A stretch of 64,000 nucleotides of DNA from Halisarca cf. caerulea (GCA_963170055.1 CAUJGJ010000444.1:7927618-7991617); one strand, 5' to 3'; positions 19,638 through 32,690 are shown, counted from the first letter of the stretch. The notes: generated by a model from the sequence alone, not told the origin. Made by a program: numbers and translations.

Positions 19638-19880
19638 TAGAAGAAAACGTCGAGTAAATGAGCACCTTCTCAACGACGGCCATTTGTCGTTTTTCTCACT
19701 TGCAGTTGTAAATATCTGGTGTATGCCTGCCCAACCCTGTGTAGTAAACAACCATACTTTGTTCTAATGTTTTTTGATGATTGACAATTTTTATCCCTAC
19801 ATCTTTTTCCATTTATAAATGTTTTTTTGTATGGTTATTATATACAATGCAGTCTATATATATATAATGCAGTCTTTAAC

Positions 19881-20210
19881 CTGTTTCTAGTCGTATTTGA
19901 GAATGAGCCTCATCCATCCCAGCTACATTGGTTGCTTTACAAGTGTACCTTCCAGCTGCCGCTGCAGGGTCATCTATGCTAACTGGAACTGTGATATGTG
20001 TAAGGTTGGCTTTGTCTTCCATAGCATTATCATTCTTAAGCCAGATAATCTTTGGTGATGGAACTCCTTCCAAAACTTTGCATGTTATTGTAAAGTTATA
20101 GCCAGCAAATATGTACTGACTACCCCCAATTTTGAAAGTGCTACTTCCTATCCTTGCAGACCCTATTAGAAATTGATGAGGTGATCCCTTGTCAATTTTG
20201 GGAGCGACAT
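19881..20210 (-). CDS. Exon 8: Ig-like domain A2 of the Ig receptor
   Basis: Acceptor ACTTGCAG and donor GTTAAAG border a 330-base phase 1-1 exon. The Ig core shows C in FTITCKVLEG, W in PKIIWLKNDNA and C in GRYTCKATNVAGMDEA, a canonical I-set pattern including the Y-x-C step. It differs from exon 6 at about a dozen of 110 positions, mostly in the first 25 residues. Confidence 0.87.
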
Positions 20211-20619
20211 CTGCAAGTAAGATCAAATGAAATCTATACAATTATGACATACATACATGCTGCATGGGATGTGCCACAGGGCGTTTATTGAAAAGATAAA
20301 TCTAGTAAGTAGCCTAGCATTGAATATCATCTAAGCAATCAGCCATGAAATGGGAGGAATATTCAGTTTTTTGATTATGCCACAACTCTTATTTGATACA
20401 AGGCCCAGAATCTTTTCATGATCATCATAGCCAGTGCTATTTCGATAACCTTGGGAAGAAACAATTGTCTGTTGTTTCAAATTATATCTATCTCAATGAA
20501 TTTTGCTGAAACCGTGTGTAACTCTTAGTACTTTCCACCTGTCAGAAATTCTGATACTCTGAAGTACCTTATAATGTGAAATTTTCGTCGGGTAAAACTG
20601 TTTTTATGTTTGGTAAGGA

Positions 20620-21330
20620 TATGCATTACAAAAAGGATACAAAACATTAATAATTATATAACTAGTTATTTCTACAATTCTTTCAAAACTTTGTTGTGAG
20701 CTCTTTGTAAAGCCTAAAAATTTTCCCTGATTCAGAGCACTAACACAAGATTCAATGCAAAACGTGACCATGTGGAACATGGTTCAAAGCTGCCATACTT
20801 TATCAATAACCTTCATATGTGGATATCTAAATTTTCACCATGGGACAGCTTACCCTTCTTCTTTGTTCTTAAGATGTCAATCAAAATTTTGTTTGGGTAC
20901 CAAGCAAGACCACAAACTTGGGGACATGTCTGGAAAGTTACCCCACAGTGAAATTCACTTTTACCTATTGTGATCTAACCACCAGGACATAGCTCCTCTA
21001 TACAATTGCTTAGCTGGCCAGATGTTTGGAAAAATTTCAGTATTAAAGAAGTCTCTTTTGCATTGGTCACAAGTTGTTATGCGATAATCACCACATCTTT
21101 AGATAAGGGTTTCAATTGGTGACATCGATACTACTAGCAACACGAATAAGTATTCACAATTTAAGAGCGCTTCAAATGCACACCAAGTGCAGACATGGAG
21201 CAATGTGTAGCAGGTTGGACAAAATGCCTCAACATTTGGTATTACATACCATTTTGTAAGCAAAGTCTTCATAATTCCGTGACTGGTGAGAAATGTAGTC
21301 TAAATTCATGGTTGTTCAGCCATATCAGTT
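20620..21330 (+). mobile_element. Degraded family D element
   Basis: It aligns with D1 over GACCATGTGGAACATGG, CTGCCATACTTTATCA, the arm TCTAAATTTTCACCATGG and core TTTGTTCTTAAGATGTC. The terminal CGCAGGT ends are not preserved. Confidence 0.6.
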
Positions 21331-21388
21331 AAATTAGCAGTCTATTTCAGGGAAACTAAAGGGTGATGGGTGATAGCATAATCAAACA

Positions 21389-22550
21389 AGTAATGTGAGT
21401 TATAAACTTGTGGGGGCGCCCCACACACTCGAAGTCTTTGCAAAGCATTTAACCCTTCACCGGTCGCGTTACAATTTTTCGCGGTACCCCTCACGGTCAC
21501 GAGCCACTTAAGTGGCGTGAAGGTTTTGAACGGTTGCAAATCAGCCAATATCCTTCGAAGAACTTTTGTAAGTACTTTATTTGGAAGATTAACCTCTTAG
21601 CTATTGATTCGTACATTAGACGTCCTCTTCCCACTCTCCATTGTTGAGAAATCCTTCCGTAAAGGTAATGCGCTACCTTGAGCAATAGCTTTCATTTCGA
21701 TTCAGTAAATTTAACTTCTTTTTAAGCTTAAGCCCCCTGATCTTAGGCCAAACACTTCCTGTAGTCATGTGGATGCAACAAAAGCGATTAAATAACTTCT
21801 TATCACCACATTCTAGCGAACAATGATTCATGTGAATGACACGAGGTTACTACAATGCGAGAAAGTATTTACATGAAATGCAAATGGTTTGTAACTTGCA
21901 CAATTCATCAAAACAGTCCTCTATCTGCATCTGGCTTTGCATCTCCCCCCTTCGCTATTGTAAGAGGTGATTTCCGTCGCAGATACACGAAGGCCTGACG
22001 AAACAAGGTTTGAAACTCGACGACAGAGGTGAAACATATTATTTTCAGTCACATTTCTCGATCAAAGTAGTCCACACACCTTCATACTGCGATGCATTCA
22101 AAGATTTGTCACAGAAAAGGCCAAACAATGCAGAAACGGCAAAAAATACCTGCAGGCGCGACCAGAGGTAGCCATTTTATTCGTGCGTTTTTCACCGTTT
22201 TCCGTATATGAGTTCCGCATACTTCTGTACACTAGCAAATTTAAACTGCTATAACTTTAGCTATACAGAACGTATTGGCTTTAAACTATACTAAAGACAT
22301 ACATACACGATGTAGATTCGAACAATGTACAAATAATATAAAACATCAAAATTTCGTCGCGCATGACCGCAAGCTAGGCGAGCCACTTAAGTGGCTCATG
22401 ACCGGTAAAGGGTTAAGGGTAAATGCACAGCTGTACATTCATGAACACAATGTTTATTGTGAAGTGGATGATTATTTTAAAAACAATTGCCATATTTGGA
22501 CATTGTTTTGAAAACAATTCCTATAACTCATTCTTCTCTATTACTATTAT
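21389..22550 (+). mobile_element. Family A element A6 split by a piggyBac-like insertion
   Basis: The 5' hairpin (AAGTAATGTGAG to TCGAAGTCTTTGC) is at 21389-21445. After the G1 insertion the family A body resumes at 22417 with AAATGCACAGCTGTACATTC and the inverted repeat ATTGCCATATTTGG. It is 3'-truncated near 22550. Confidence 0.7.
21453..22412. mobile_element. Family G (piggyBac-like) element G1
   Basis: TTAA lies directly outside both ends (21449-21452, 22413-22416). The ends start CCCTTCACCGGTC and, inverted, CCCTTTACCGGTC. The subterminal palindrome CCACTTAAGTGG occurs about 45 bases from the left end and about 30 bases from the right. Length is 960 bases. It is non-coding. Confidence 0.85.
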
Positions 22551-23290
22551 CCCTATAATGTGCAAATTATGCAAAAATTATGCATGCGCAAATGTGCAAA
22601 AGCCACTTTAGTGCCACCAACAAGAACAACAGGAATACGGCCATAAAACTGCATATACACGGTGAACGCTTTACCTAGAACATGAACAATCATCCTAGAA
22701 TGCAAAAATTTTACCCAGAAAGAGGGCTACATTAGAGATTCAAAGTGGCTGTCTATCTTGTATGCGTCTTAGGTCTAACTACCAATTTGATTGAAGGCAG
22801 AGATCATTACTGAAACAAATGCAAAAATATACACACAGCTAGGACATCTCAACATAGTTCATGAAACTAGAAAGGAAGCCTTCTCGCTACTTTGAATCTA
22901 CTTCACTGTGATCAAGACTGAGATTTCCCCTTCAGGATTGATTAGAAGCGTACTTGTGTTGTTTGAACAATGTATGATGCCGCTTCACCTTCACCTGTGC
23001 AGACTGCAACAATAAATGGCCGCTGTATTCTGTCCTGTTCCCTCTTTTCATATTTATGTCACAAAATGACAACTAATGTGTAACTAATGTGCACTAACAC
23101 AGTATCTAGTAGTTCTTTGTATTCTAACAAAATTCTATAGCCTGTTTCTTTTATGAAAAACAACACACAAGTTTAATAGCATACAAAATACATCATTATG
23201 CCATATACATGCTATGTGTGTAATTTCATAATAATCGGTCAGGAAAAACTCACACGTCTGCACCTTTTGCATGTTAAAGGGTTATACAAA
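22551..23290. other. Intron sequence without recognised features
   Basis: No exon or element end could be supported. Confidence 0.45.
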
Positions 23291-23292
23291 CT

Positions 23293-23375
23293 CTCCATTG
23301 TAAGACTTCTGTTCAAATCCATATTATATACATATATATATATATATATATACACGCATATATACACATATATAT
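23293..23375 (+). mobile_element. Family A internal scrap with (TA)n
   Basis: CTCCATTGTAAGACTTCTG through CAAATCCATATTATATA matches the segment just before the TA tract of family A. Confidence 0.6.
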
Positions 23376-23411
23376 TTGTTGTATACTGTAGTGAAGAAAA
23401 GCGTATGCATC

Positions 23412-24651
23412 CACAGGTGAGTTATGTGCACATAGAAGAAATTTCAAAATAGCCGCTGCAAAAGTTGGTCACAAATACATCCCCTTTTTTCTTTCGCAGT
23501 GCATTATAAGGAAAAATGAAGGCGAAAGAAAATATTAGAACACTCTAACTCTCTATTTCTGCACTTTGTTAACTTCTAACTAATGTATAGGAAAAAATTG
23601 GAACTATTTTGATGTATACGATTTTGACTTCATCCCAAAATGTGCCGTACATAACGATCCTGTGGAAACAAGCTATCTACGGCAAAGAGTTCTTTGGAAT
23701 GGTAGCAAACTTTTCACCATAGCACCTAAAGAAGCTCCACTTTGCTCCGAAGATGTGCAAGTTTTTCTGGTCTTCTTGGAAAACCATTTTACAAGCATGT
23801 GCTCATAAAATGAAGGAACAAGCTTTTGTGCTACAGTGAAAAGCTAGTCTTACCTTTTGTGAACAAGCCTGCAAATTCTCAAAGCTCTAGCGGGTCATCT
23901 TCATCGGCACGTTTTGAGAAGAAATTCAGCTCCTGCAAATATCTTTCTTCTTCTCATAGTCACACCAATGTCAGGTGACTTTGGCCCATACGTTACATTA
24001 TGTTACGAATAGGAATGTTCACGGAAGATTCAAGTTGACTTAGATTCTACACATGTGTATTCATCACTCAATTTGTATAACAGCTTTATCTTGTCCCTGA
24101 CTCAAACGATTCAACAGGCAACTACTATTGCCGTTCAAAGCACTTGGATAGTGCTGAACGAAGGTCAGGATAAGAATTGTTAGTTATAGTTCCCCCTGCG
24201 TGATTTTGTAAGAAATAGTGCCCTGAGAATGCCTTTGAGATCACTTGTTGTAAGGTACTGATACTAATAAGCATAGCAAATAGCCCATTTGTAAACCTTT
24301 GAGCTATTAATACGTGCAATATCACTGTACTGTTCACTCAGTTCTTCGGTAAACTGTACCATGCAACAAGCGATTTCAAGGGCATTTGCTTGTACAAAAC
24401 CACGCAAAGGATACCTAACCCAACAATTCACAATAAATACACAAAACCTAACTGTCGTTCAGCTCAATAGCACTAGTTCGGATCCATTTTTAGATGAGCA
24501 GTCACAAACGTGTCACAACTGGGCATCCTTTGGTCACACAAACTGCGCATGATCTAGCTCACAAAGGCGTTATAATGTAAACACATTCCTTATTACCACA
24601 GAACTACCCCTCTAAAGTTCAATGTGCACATAACCTACCTGACTTGCATCT
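23412..24651 (+). mobile_element. Family F element, copy F1
   Basis: The left end reads CACAGGTGAGTTATGTGC and the right end is CACATAACCTACCTG. The internal arms AACTTTTCACCATAGCACC (23709) and CTACAGTGAAAAGCTAG (23829) surround CACTTTGCTCCGAAGATGTG. The interior right half contains an unrelated AT-rich stretch. The target duplication is not clean. Confidence 0.65.
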
Positions 24652-24672
24652 GATTCCGCACACTTTTGGTGA

Positions 24673-25727
24673 CACAGGGGCATTATAGTGCTTTTTGGAA
24701 GTTGGGGATTATGGGCGACAAAGTTGTGGAATTTGTGGTATTTGTAATGTTTAACCAATACGTCATTACCAACAGAAGGTAAACATAGTAATACATCATC
24801 AGTAGCTGACGCTTACATTGGTTTAGTGATAGCAGAATCGTTCAAATCTTATTGACTTTGATAAGGCCTTTTTGTGCCTTATTATGTATTGTTTAGGTAT
24901 TTCCAAAAAACACATCAATGCTTAGTCGCAATGTTCAAGCTACACTAGTATCATCATAGGGGCCAGGTACCACCAATATTGACCTTCCCACCTCGAATGA
25001 TTGTTGCAAAATGCTGAATCAATGTAAGAAAGTGCTGTGGCAGGGAACAGCACTATACTATCCAGGATATCCTAGATCACAAATGAAACACTAGCTAAAA
25101 TCGGCAAAATGTTAGCAGGCTCAGTCTACCGTCGGACTTTGTACTAATGATTGATTTCGCCTGCAAGCCAGTGCCACTGTCTCTGAGTCTTAGTCGTCAA
25201 GTATGCCACTTTTGCCGCAAATATAACTATCAATGACAAGAATATATCGAACTTTCTGCACTACAAATTGCCAACCAGCTCGATTGTTCATGTAGTCGAT
25301 AACATTGCAGGGTGCTTATATTCCAATGTACCATACGATATTTAATGCCCAATACTGATGACACACACCTTACGTCATCCTAAAATGGCGGATTGGAACC
25401 AACCTGTAAATATATCATATTTTGGGGATGTGTACCCGGGACTTTTTCTAAACAACGAAAGTATACGACGTTTTATAATACTTTTGTCTACTTGTTTTCT
25501 CTGAGCGGGGATTACATAAGCAGTTTAGCTCAAGATATTACAATTTTAATTATTTTTAGCCATTTTTCACCCGCTAAAAGTACATTTTTCGTTATAACTC
25601 TTTCAGTTGGGGTTATATGTTCTCCGACGTATATTGTTGTTTGAGCTGTAAAATTCGATGTATATACTACCACTTCGAGCTGCGGCCATTTTCTTCCCCA
25701 GTCGAAAAGCACTATAATGAGCCTGTG
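24673..25727. mobile_element. Family K TIR element, copy K2
   Basis: The ends CACAGGGGCATTATAGTG and the inverse of CACAGGCTCATTATAGTG are directly flanked by GA on both sides (24671-24672, 25728-25729), whereas K1 is flanked by TA. The interior has the same CTGAGCGG region and GGGGTTATATGTTCTCCG partner as K1. Confidence 0.75.
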
Positions 25728-25887
25728 GATCTTTTGTCAAACAGTGTACAGTATCAAACAAATGCCCAGTGTTATGATAACAATTACCTTTTGTCAATTA
25801 AGTCAATTCATTTTCCATACAAAAGTATAGTGCAGCTAACCAAAAAAGCCTAATAGGAAGAACAGGTTAAGCTCCCACAGCAAGTAA

Positions 25888-26006
25888 GTTATTGATTGTA
25901 TGGCCAATCATGCATTGGTTCTTTATTACACTTGCCCCTCAGGCACTTCGCATCCTCGGGAACTCGAGCAACAAATACGCCAATGCACAGTTGGCCATAC
26001 AATAAC
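25888..26006. repeat. Foldback repeat FB1
   Basis: The arms GTTATTGATTGTATGGCC and its inverse GGCCATACAATAAC, with ATGCATTGG/CCAATGCA, enclose a GC-rich centre with CACTTCGCATCCTCGGG. It is related to FB2, FB3 and FB4. Confidence 0.8.
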
Positions 26007-26009
26007 ATT

Positions 26010-26530
26010 GCATATATTATGTATTGTTTTCATTCCCTAAATGGCAAATTTTAGCGTTGACTGTCTAACTAGCTTGAAAAGTGCCATATTATGAATAAAT
26101 AAACACTATCTTCACTTATTCTAGCAAATAAACTTACTAATTGTCACTATTATTAGCTATTGATAGGTAAATCTTTTAGTCCTAGAAAGATTTGAAACAT
26201 CTAGCTTCCTTTTATACCCTAACCTCAATTTGTTGGTCCAATGGTGGCCGGCCTGCCTGGCCTTGTGCTATGCCTATGAAGTGCAGTGTGATATTCAATA
26301 CAATTTTCTTTCATTTGATAACAAGAAAATATAAAATGGAATCTCTTTAGGCAAACTTCATAAGCTCTTCACATGACTAATGCATGAATTTTAGTAAAAT
26401 GTGTAATTATTCAATCAAATGCCTTCTCAAACCCCACAATGGCCCTTGGTTTCCGGAAAAGGGACATGTTATATCTGTGTATAAAGCTAAAGTGTACAGA
26501 CAAAAATAGCAAAAATGTCAAAATTGATGA
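26010..26530. other. Intron sequence with a degraded D-like end
   Basis: The part 26380-26470 resembles the right third of family D (TGTGTAATTATTCAATC, AAGGGACATGTTATATC). The rest is unassigned. Confidence 0.4.
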
Positions 26531-26536
26531 ACTCAC

Positions 26537-26908
26537 ACGTTATCTTACTGACTTGACTACAAGACTCATCTTTCCCCAGAATACTTCTAGCTTTACAACA
26601 ATACCGGCTTCTATCTGTATTGTTTGTGACATTGATGATAAGTAGGCTTCTACTGTCACTCACATTTTTGATCTTAATCATGTCAGTGTCATCAAGTGGT
26701 TGTTCATTTCTTGTCCATGTAAACTTAGCATTTGGGAATGCCTGGTAACGTAGGCTGCAGTAGAGTGTTACTAAAGTAGGCAAGGTTCTGTTCATAACAA
26801 TGTCTACATCTGTACCAATGGTGACTTCAACATCTGATTCAGATTGGAATGTCAGTGGAAACTGAAATTCTGGAGAATTATTCCATATCAAAGGTGGCAC
26901 TAGAATTT
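26537..26908 (-). CDS. Exon 7: Ig-like domain B1 of the Ig receptor
   Basis: Acceptor TTCATGCAG and donor GTGAGT border a 372-base phase 1-1 exon. The Ig signature residues are C in VTLYCSLRYQA, W in FTWTRNEQPL and C in SRYCCKARSILG. It is the paralogue of exon 9. The sequence before the exon in transcript direction (26909-27060) also matches the corresponding intron next to exon 9. Confidence 0.85.
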
Positions 26909-27334
26909 CTGCATGAAAACAATGATAGTGTACTTATGGATGTGAAAATTCATGATAATACATATTGCACATCTTAATACAAGTTGGTTTGTAGTATTCT
27001 CAGAATAACTATTTGCGACATGCACAGTGAAAAAATACCCAAACTGATTCATTATAATTGCTTTTTTGTTACTATATTAGGCTGCAATGATATGTCACTC
27101 ATGTGAGCAACTTGCACTTCCAAATTTGTACAAGAAATACCAAACTAGCAATGTTTATGTTGCAGTGCAGAATCAGTCATTGTTCAAGAAAAACTTTGCA
27201 AAGTCTCATTTCCATAATTTGGAACATTGTCCATGGACGGGACTTGCTTACAATGCCCCATGATTTCTTACATCTATGCATCTAGACAATGGAAGTATAG
27301 TGAGATAATTATGTTCATAAGGCTGTGGTTGTGA

Positions 27335-28221
27335 CGCAGGTAGGTTATGTGCACATCGAGCAGCTGAGGGGCATTTCTGTGGCTTCACACATTGTAATCT
27401 ATTTGCATCTCATTATCAAGCTGTGATCAGGTGCAGTTTGCATGACTATTCACGATGCATTTTCATTTAGCAAGCCAAGTTGAACTTGTGCACATGTAAG
27501 TCTGAAACGTCTCCAGTTCTTCATTTTTTTCGAGATTTTGTACACGTTTTGTTTCTTTTCACCCAATTTCGCTTCGAATTCAAGCAAAGGCTTTGCGTAC
27601 GAAAATCCATATACTTTCGCAACTACACATTTACGAGTAACAGTCACCTGACGTCCATTTGACTGTGGCTAGAAGAAGGGTGTTTTGGACTACCAGTTTT
27701 CTTCTCAAAACGCGGAGATGAAAACCACCCGCTGGAGCTTTGAGAATTTAAAAGCTTGTTAACAAAGGCTAAGACTAACTTTTCACCGTAGGGCCTCGTA
27801 AAAGCTTGTTCCTTTCGTTTTATGTGCACGTGTTTGTATAAAGTTTCTATGAAAAGAACAAAAAAACCTGCACATCTCAGGAACGAAGTGGAATTTCTTG
27901 AGGCCCTATGGTGAAAAGTTAGCTACCTGTCCAAAGAACTCTTCGCCGTAGATAGCTTGCCTCCACACAATCCTTAAGTACTCCACGTTTTGGGATGAAG
28001 TTAAAATCATATACATCAAATCAGTACCAATTTTTTCCTTCAAAACGTTAGTTAGAAGTAAATGAAGTGAAGAAATTGGGGATTAAATGTTGAAACAACT
28101 TTCTTCTATATTCGTTTCTCTACATTACCCATTGCCCATGAAGAAAAAGGGGGTGTATTTTTGACCAACATATACGGTGACCATTTTGAAGTTTCCTCTA
28201 TGTGCACATACCTCACCTGCG
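27335..28221 (+). mobile_element. Family F element, copy F2
   Basis: It starts CGCAGGTAGGTTATGTGC and ends GCACATACCTCACCTGCG. GA is duplicated at 27333-27334 and 28222-28223. It is 887 bases. The internal arms ACTTTTCACCGTAGGGCC (27778) and GGCCCTATGGTGAAAAGT (27900) flank a core with CTGCACATCTCAGGAACG. It is non-coding. Confidence 0.85.
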
Positions 28222-28549
28222 GATGTGTTCTCTGTATTGGACATTAACCCCTTAACGTCCGTAAGTCACTTTAGTGGCTTTACAAAGCTTCCCCCCTCGA
28301 GACCCGTGATGCGCAAACATTGCGTGATTGAAAAAAAAATTATACCAAAAGATAGCCTAGCATATCAGTTTTTTTACCATGAAGAATTTATACTCATAGC
28401 ATGGGTCTTTACTGTATAAAAGAGCAGTAGAAAATTGGTATCAAACGCTTGTACACAGTATACTGATTAGTTTACAATGTTCTACTTAGTAGTTGCACAA
28501 TAATAAAATGTCTACCATTGTTCAATGGAATGGATTATTTTCAGATGAA

Positions 28550-30301
28550 CGCAGGTATAACATGTGCATGTTCTGTAAACAGAGGGGCGTTGTGTGGTTT
28601 ACAAAGGAATTTGATTCAAAATTTACACGTTTTACTAATGTACATGCGTTAGTCACATGAATGTTTATGAAGTCGGCTTGAAATATAAGCCTTCTCTTTC
28701 TCAAACCGAAGTGAATTGTGTCAAATATCGCAATAGTCTGCACATTTCGTGTTTTCAAAACGTTCTAATAGTTATTGTTCGTGCTAGAAGAAATATCAAT
28801 GTCACCGATCGTTACCATTGCTTGGTGATGTCATCATATCGCGTGACCGCCTTGTGACAAACGGCGAGAGAGAGACTTTTGCAACGAGTGAATTTCTTTC
28901 AAAAACCCGGTCATCTAAACGGTTGTGTAGAGGAGCCATGTCGCGGGAGTTTGATCACGATAGGTAAAACTAAATTTTCACCAATGTCGATTTTGATAGC
29001 ATGCTCCATTCCCGACATGTGCACAGGTTTGTGGTTATACTCTGTGTCAAAAACAACATTTTGATGGACATCTCAGGAACGAAAGAGAATGGTAAATTCG
29101 ACAACGGTGAAAATTTAGATATTGGTGTTAGAAAGGTCTTGACAAAGTATGGCTGTTCTAAACGATGGTTTACATGACTGGGTTTGGCACTAAAGTTATT
29201 TTTAAGGTCCGAATCTGTGGTCGTTTTTTCAGCTTTCGCAAGTATGTTATGGCAGATTTTGCCATGAAACAAAATGGCTGCCGTTTCCAAACACTTCAAA
29301 TTAAACGCTTTGTTTTAGCTTCCTGAAAGTTGCAAACCCCAAGAAACCCTACAGATAGCAAACTGAACATTCATATTTTACTTGTATGACATTTAAAGCA
29401 CCGAAAACATGTTGTACCTGTTGCATGGTCGCTATTTTTCAACCATATCAAAATTAGCAAATACGCAAAAAGGCGGAAAGGAAGACCTCTGAGTTTTGCT
29501 GCACAAGTCGATTCACAAGATAGAGCATACCCCAAACTTACATTTTTGGATATGGGGAGGCGCTGCTCCATTCCACGGCTGTTATGTCAAAAGATTTCTT
29601 CTCCAACAGAGCGGTTGTAACAACAAAAGGCTTGGCATAAACTGAACGGTATAACCGACAATCTTCCCATATCCAAAATTGTAAGTTCGGCCCTTTAGGA
29701 ATAACCTGACGAAGTTCGAAGCATACGGGTAGAGGTTTAGTTCTCCGCCTTTTTTGCCATAACTTTCCTATGCACAAGAGTGCTTCTTTCGCCCTTCGTC
29801 ACGTGGACAGCATGTGTTCTCGGTGTTGCGGAGGTTAATTTATACGCTGCAGATACGATTATAACTTTGGAGGTAAGTTAGTGATTTCGAAGTTCGAATA
29901 CTCGCAGATCTGCAATTTCTCACTCTATTACCATCCATTCGCTAGAATGATAGGCCATAATCCTTTCTGTTGCTGGTAAAACCATTGAAATCTTGAAAAC
30001 TATCAAGGTGGTCACACGGCTACAACGTGATAATCAGTATTTGGCGTTACAATTTAATCGCATACCTGTGAAAACCACCAAACGCCCTTTGCAACCACGA
30101 ATCTGTCATAATTACCTGCGTTGCGAAGTATTAACAACAAAGTTACGTGAACTGTTGTAGCATTAAATAGTCATATCAATGTTTTGTATGCTTTTTGTAT
30201 TCCATAAATACACTAAACGCAAGAAAAGTGGGGGTTGATTTTAGCCAACTTTAGGGCGGCCATTTTGGTGACACTGCACACGTGCACATGTCACACCTGC
30301 G
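28550..30301 (-). mobile_element. Family D element, copy D2
   Basis: It starts CGCAGGTATAACATGTGC, ends GCACATGTCACACCTGCG, and AA is duplicated outside (28548-28549, 30302-30303). It is the inverse-orientation sister of D1 and preserves the empty site for element A1. E1a is inserted at 29237; without it the length is about 866 bases. Confidence 0.9.
29237..30120 (+). mobile_element. Family E1 element, copy E1a
   Basis: It starts CGCAAGTATGTTATGGC, ends GTCATAATTACCTGCG and is 884 bases. TT is duplicated at 29235-29236 and 30121-30122, confirmed by the unbroken sequence in D1 (about 1735-1750, minus strand). The internal arms TTTTGGATATGGGGAG (29546) and CTTCCCATATCCAAAA (29663) enclose a core with CCACGGCTGTTATGTC. 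Confidence 0.9.
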
Positions 30302-30955
30302 AAGGATAGCTGCTTTCAGTTTCTCTAAAGCATACCTAGAGAGAGAAGAAGATATCATTGTGAGATTGAGTGATCGATCCGAGAAAACCACCTTTGTCTT
30401 CTTCCCGATATTTTCCCATTGTCTGAACTTTTGCAGCTTCGTTTGTGAGGGAACATTTGCCAAACCAGATCAGAAAGGCTACTACTGGTATGCTTCTGAC
30501 TTCTATTTTGTTTGTCTAGTTTATGTTCTGACACATTACATGGTTGATTAGACCCCCATGTGTAGTTTTCTTTCTTGTTATAACGTCAATGCGTCTATAT
30601 TTTAGACATGTTTAATCTTACAAGTGACTTATATTACTTTACTTGAGAACGCTTGAATCTTGAATGGGTGCAAAACAGCTAGATTTTGGAGTAAATGCAG
30701 TGAAATTTATCTTTATCACAATGAACATAGACGGGACCAGCAATTTGTTGCTGAATTCGTCTTACTTTGCCTCATTTGAAATTGGGCAACCTAGATCTAA
30801 TCAAAGATGTTTTCTGGCTAAACACTTGACTGTATTTCCCCTACAAAAAGTGTCCAAATCAACTAAAAAGCACTACCTAAACCTCTGCGCCACTATAGTG
30901 GCTTATGGGCGGTAAGGGTCTAACAATGACAAAAAACGCGGACATTAAAAGGTTA

Positions 30956-31457
30956 AAAAATGACTGCAATCATTGAGCAGAAATTAAAAAAGCAGTCATG
31001 TGATAGCTGTCATATTGCCACATGCTGCCTATCAATAAGTTGCTCTGCCTTTGGCATGCTCATAAATTTATTAACCATAAGTGATAACTTATCACATGAT
31101 GATGTCATACATCAAAGAGACCAGTATGGTTAGCAAATAACTTACTAACCAAACTCACAGGGTTAGTAACATTTATGAGACCTAGGTGTTTACTCAAAGA
31201 TCACAGGAATCAATCAGCTAAGTAAACTGTGAATCGACAAGCCAAGTACACAGCACAAGCATATTGTAGCTAAAAATAGTAACAAATAGCGAGTTGAATG
31301 CAAAGTGGAATGAAATTCTTTAGATTTCACTGTAGTTTTTGTTGTTAAGTAGGAACAGCAAAGGATTGGAATGTGATTTTGTCAAAGGATTGACATGTGG
31401 TTGGATCAACGATGTTGGCGGTGGAGCAATCTGGAACCATGCTGAAACTTGAAGTTG
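30956..31457. other. Intron sequence without recognised features
   Basis: No exon or element end could be supported. Confidence 0.45.
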
Positions 31458-31461
31458 TTAA

Positions 31462-32387
31462 CCCTTTTTCGTTTGTGTTAAATATTTTCACATACCCGTT
31501 AGTGTTCACGAGCCACTATAGTGGCTTTGGAGGTATTTGGTCTTGAATATATTCTTTCTGGCAAGTATGAGGACTACAAGACACTAGAATATCCTTCATT
31601 TGAAAGGAGGAGTCGCCTCATGACCTGCATTTGAAGTTTTAATGCACGAAGGACTTCGGATTATGATGAATTCATTGAGAACTTTTGCCGACCATAAAAC
31701 ATTGTAAGTTCAGGATGTTGGCTAGAAATAGAAAAACAAAGGACTTATAGGAGGTTACTCTTACTTTTTTCTCTTAGAGAAACCTTCTACGAAGTTTATT
31801 AATCCTATGAAGTAACCGTAGCACAATAGTTGCAAGTTACTGTTGATTTCAACTTTGTTCTCCTATGTGTGGTGTGGATTTGGGTTTCTTGAACTTGATT
31901 TCAATGACAATATGGATCCCAATCCACAAAAAGCTTAGATTAGGTCTTCAGACGGCTTTAGACAGCCCTCCGAAAGGGGCGAAGTCATTCGCTTAGCTGA
32001 CGAGCTCCTTCTACATTGTTCAGTACTGACAGAAACTCAATGTGAAGAAATCTTTAGCTGTCCAACTAATGAAAGAAAACTCTATTCTAGCCTATGATCA
32101 TGAAAACGTAAATTTCCATTTTGTACTCTAACACTGCACTAATGGTAGCCATTTTGCTCCTACATTTACTTGCGTTTCTCTGTAAACTGCAATGACAATT
32201 CCATATACCAATACATACTTGTCTTCTTTTCAGCTCTTGTACAGATTTATAAAGGAGACTATGGCTATGAAACTTATACTGAAGACTTAGTATATCTGAC
32301 GGCACCATTAGAAAAAAATCGAAATAAGATACACAAATGTGAACAAATGTAGGACGAACCACTATAGTGGTCGTAAACGATAAAGGG
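31462..32387. mobile_element. Family G (piggyBac-like) element G4
   Basis: TTAA lies outside both ends (31458-31461, 32388-32391). The termini are CCCTTTTTCGTTTGTG and the inverse of CCCTTTATCGTTTACG. Subterminal palindromes CCACTATAGTGG occur at both ends. It is 926 bases without a transposase frame. Confidence 0.85.
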
Positions 32388-32606
32388 TTAAGGTACTGAA
32401 GGCTATTGAAGTGTGTTCTGGTTAGTATGGATCTAAAGGAAGAATCGCTAAAGAATTTGGTATGGCCACATCTTTATGAACTGCATAGTTTTATAAGTTC
32501 AGCTTCTGCTATTTATACCTTCACAATTTCAAAACCGTTCAAAACAGCCTTACATGACGTTCAAACTTCCAAAGATCGACTCGCTCAAGTGAAATAACCT
32601 TCGTGA

Positions 32607-32690
32607 ACAATGAATCTTAGTTGTGCGTTGCCAGCCCCTTTCCTGTGATACCGTGAATTGCAAGAGTAAGGGCTAGCAATGCAAAACTAA
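32607..32690. repeat. Imperfect foldback repeat
   Basis: CTTAGTTGTGCGTTGCCAGC pairs imperfectly with GCTAGCAATGCAAAACTAAG. Confidence 0.65.

Larger units (their letters stand above)
28244..30955 (-). mobile_element. Family G (piggyBac-like) element G3 with nested D2 and E1a
   Basis: The left end is TTAACCCCTTAACGTCCG with CACTTTAGTGG close by. The right end holds CCACTATAGTGG and GGCGGTAAGGGTCTAA, followed by a segment shared with G2 up to AAAAGGTTAA at 30955. Element D2 occupies 28550-30301. The interior at 30450-30900 matches G2 inverted. Exact right boundary is uncertain (30920 or 30955). Confidence 0.65.
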
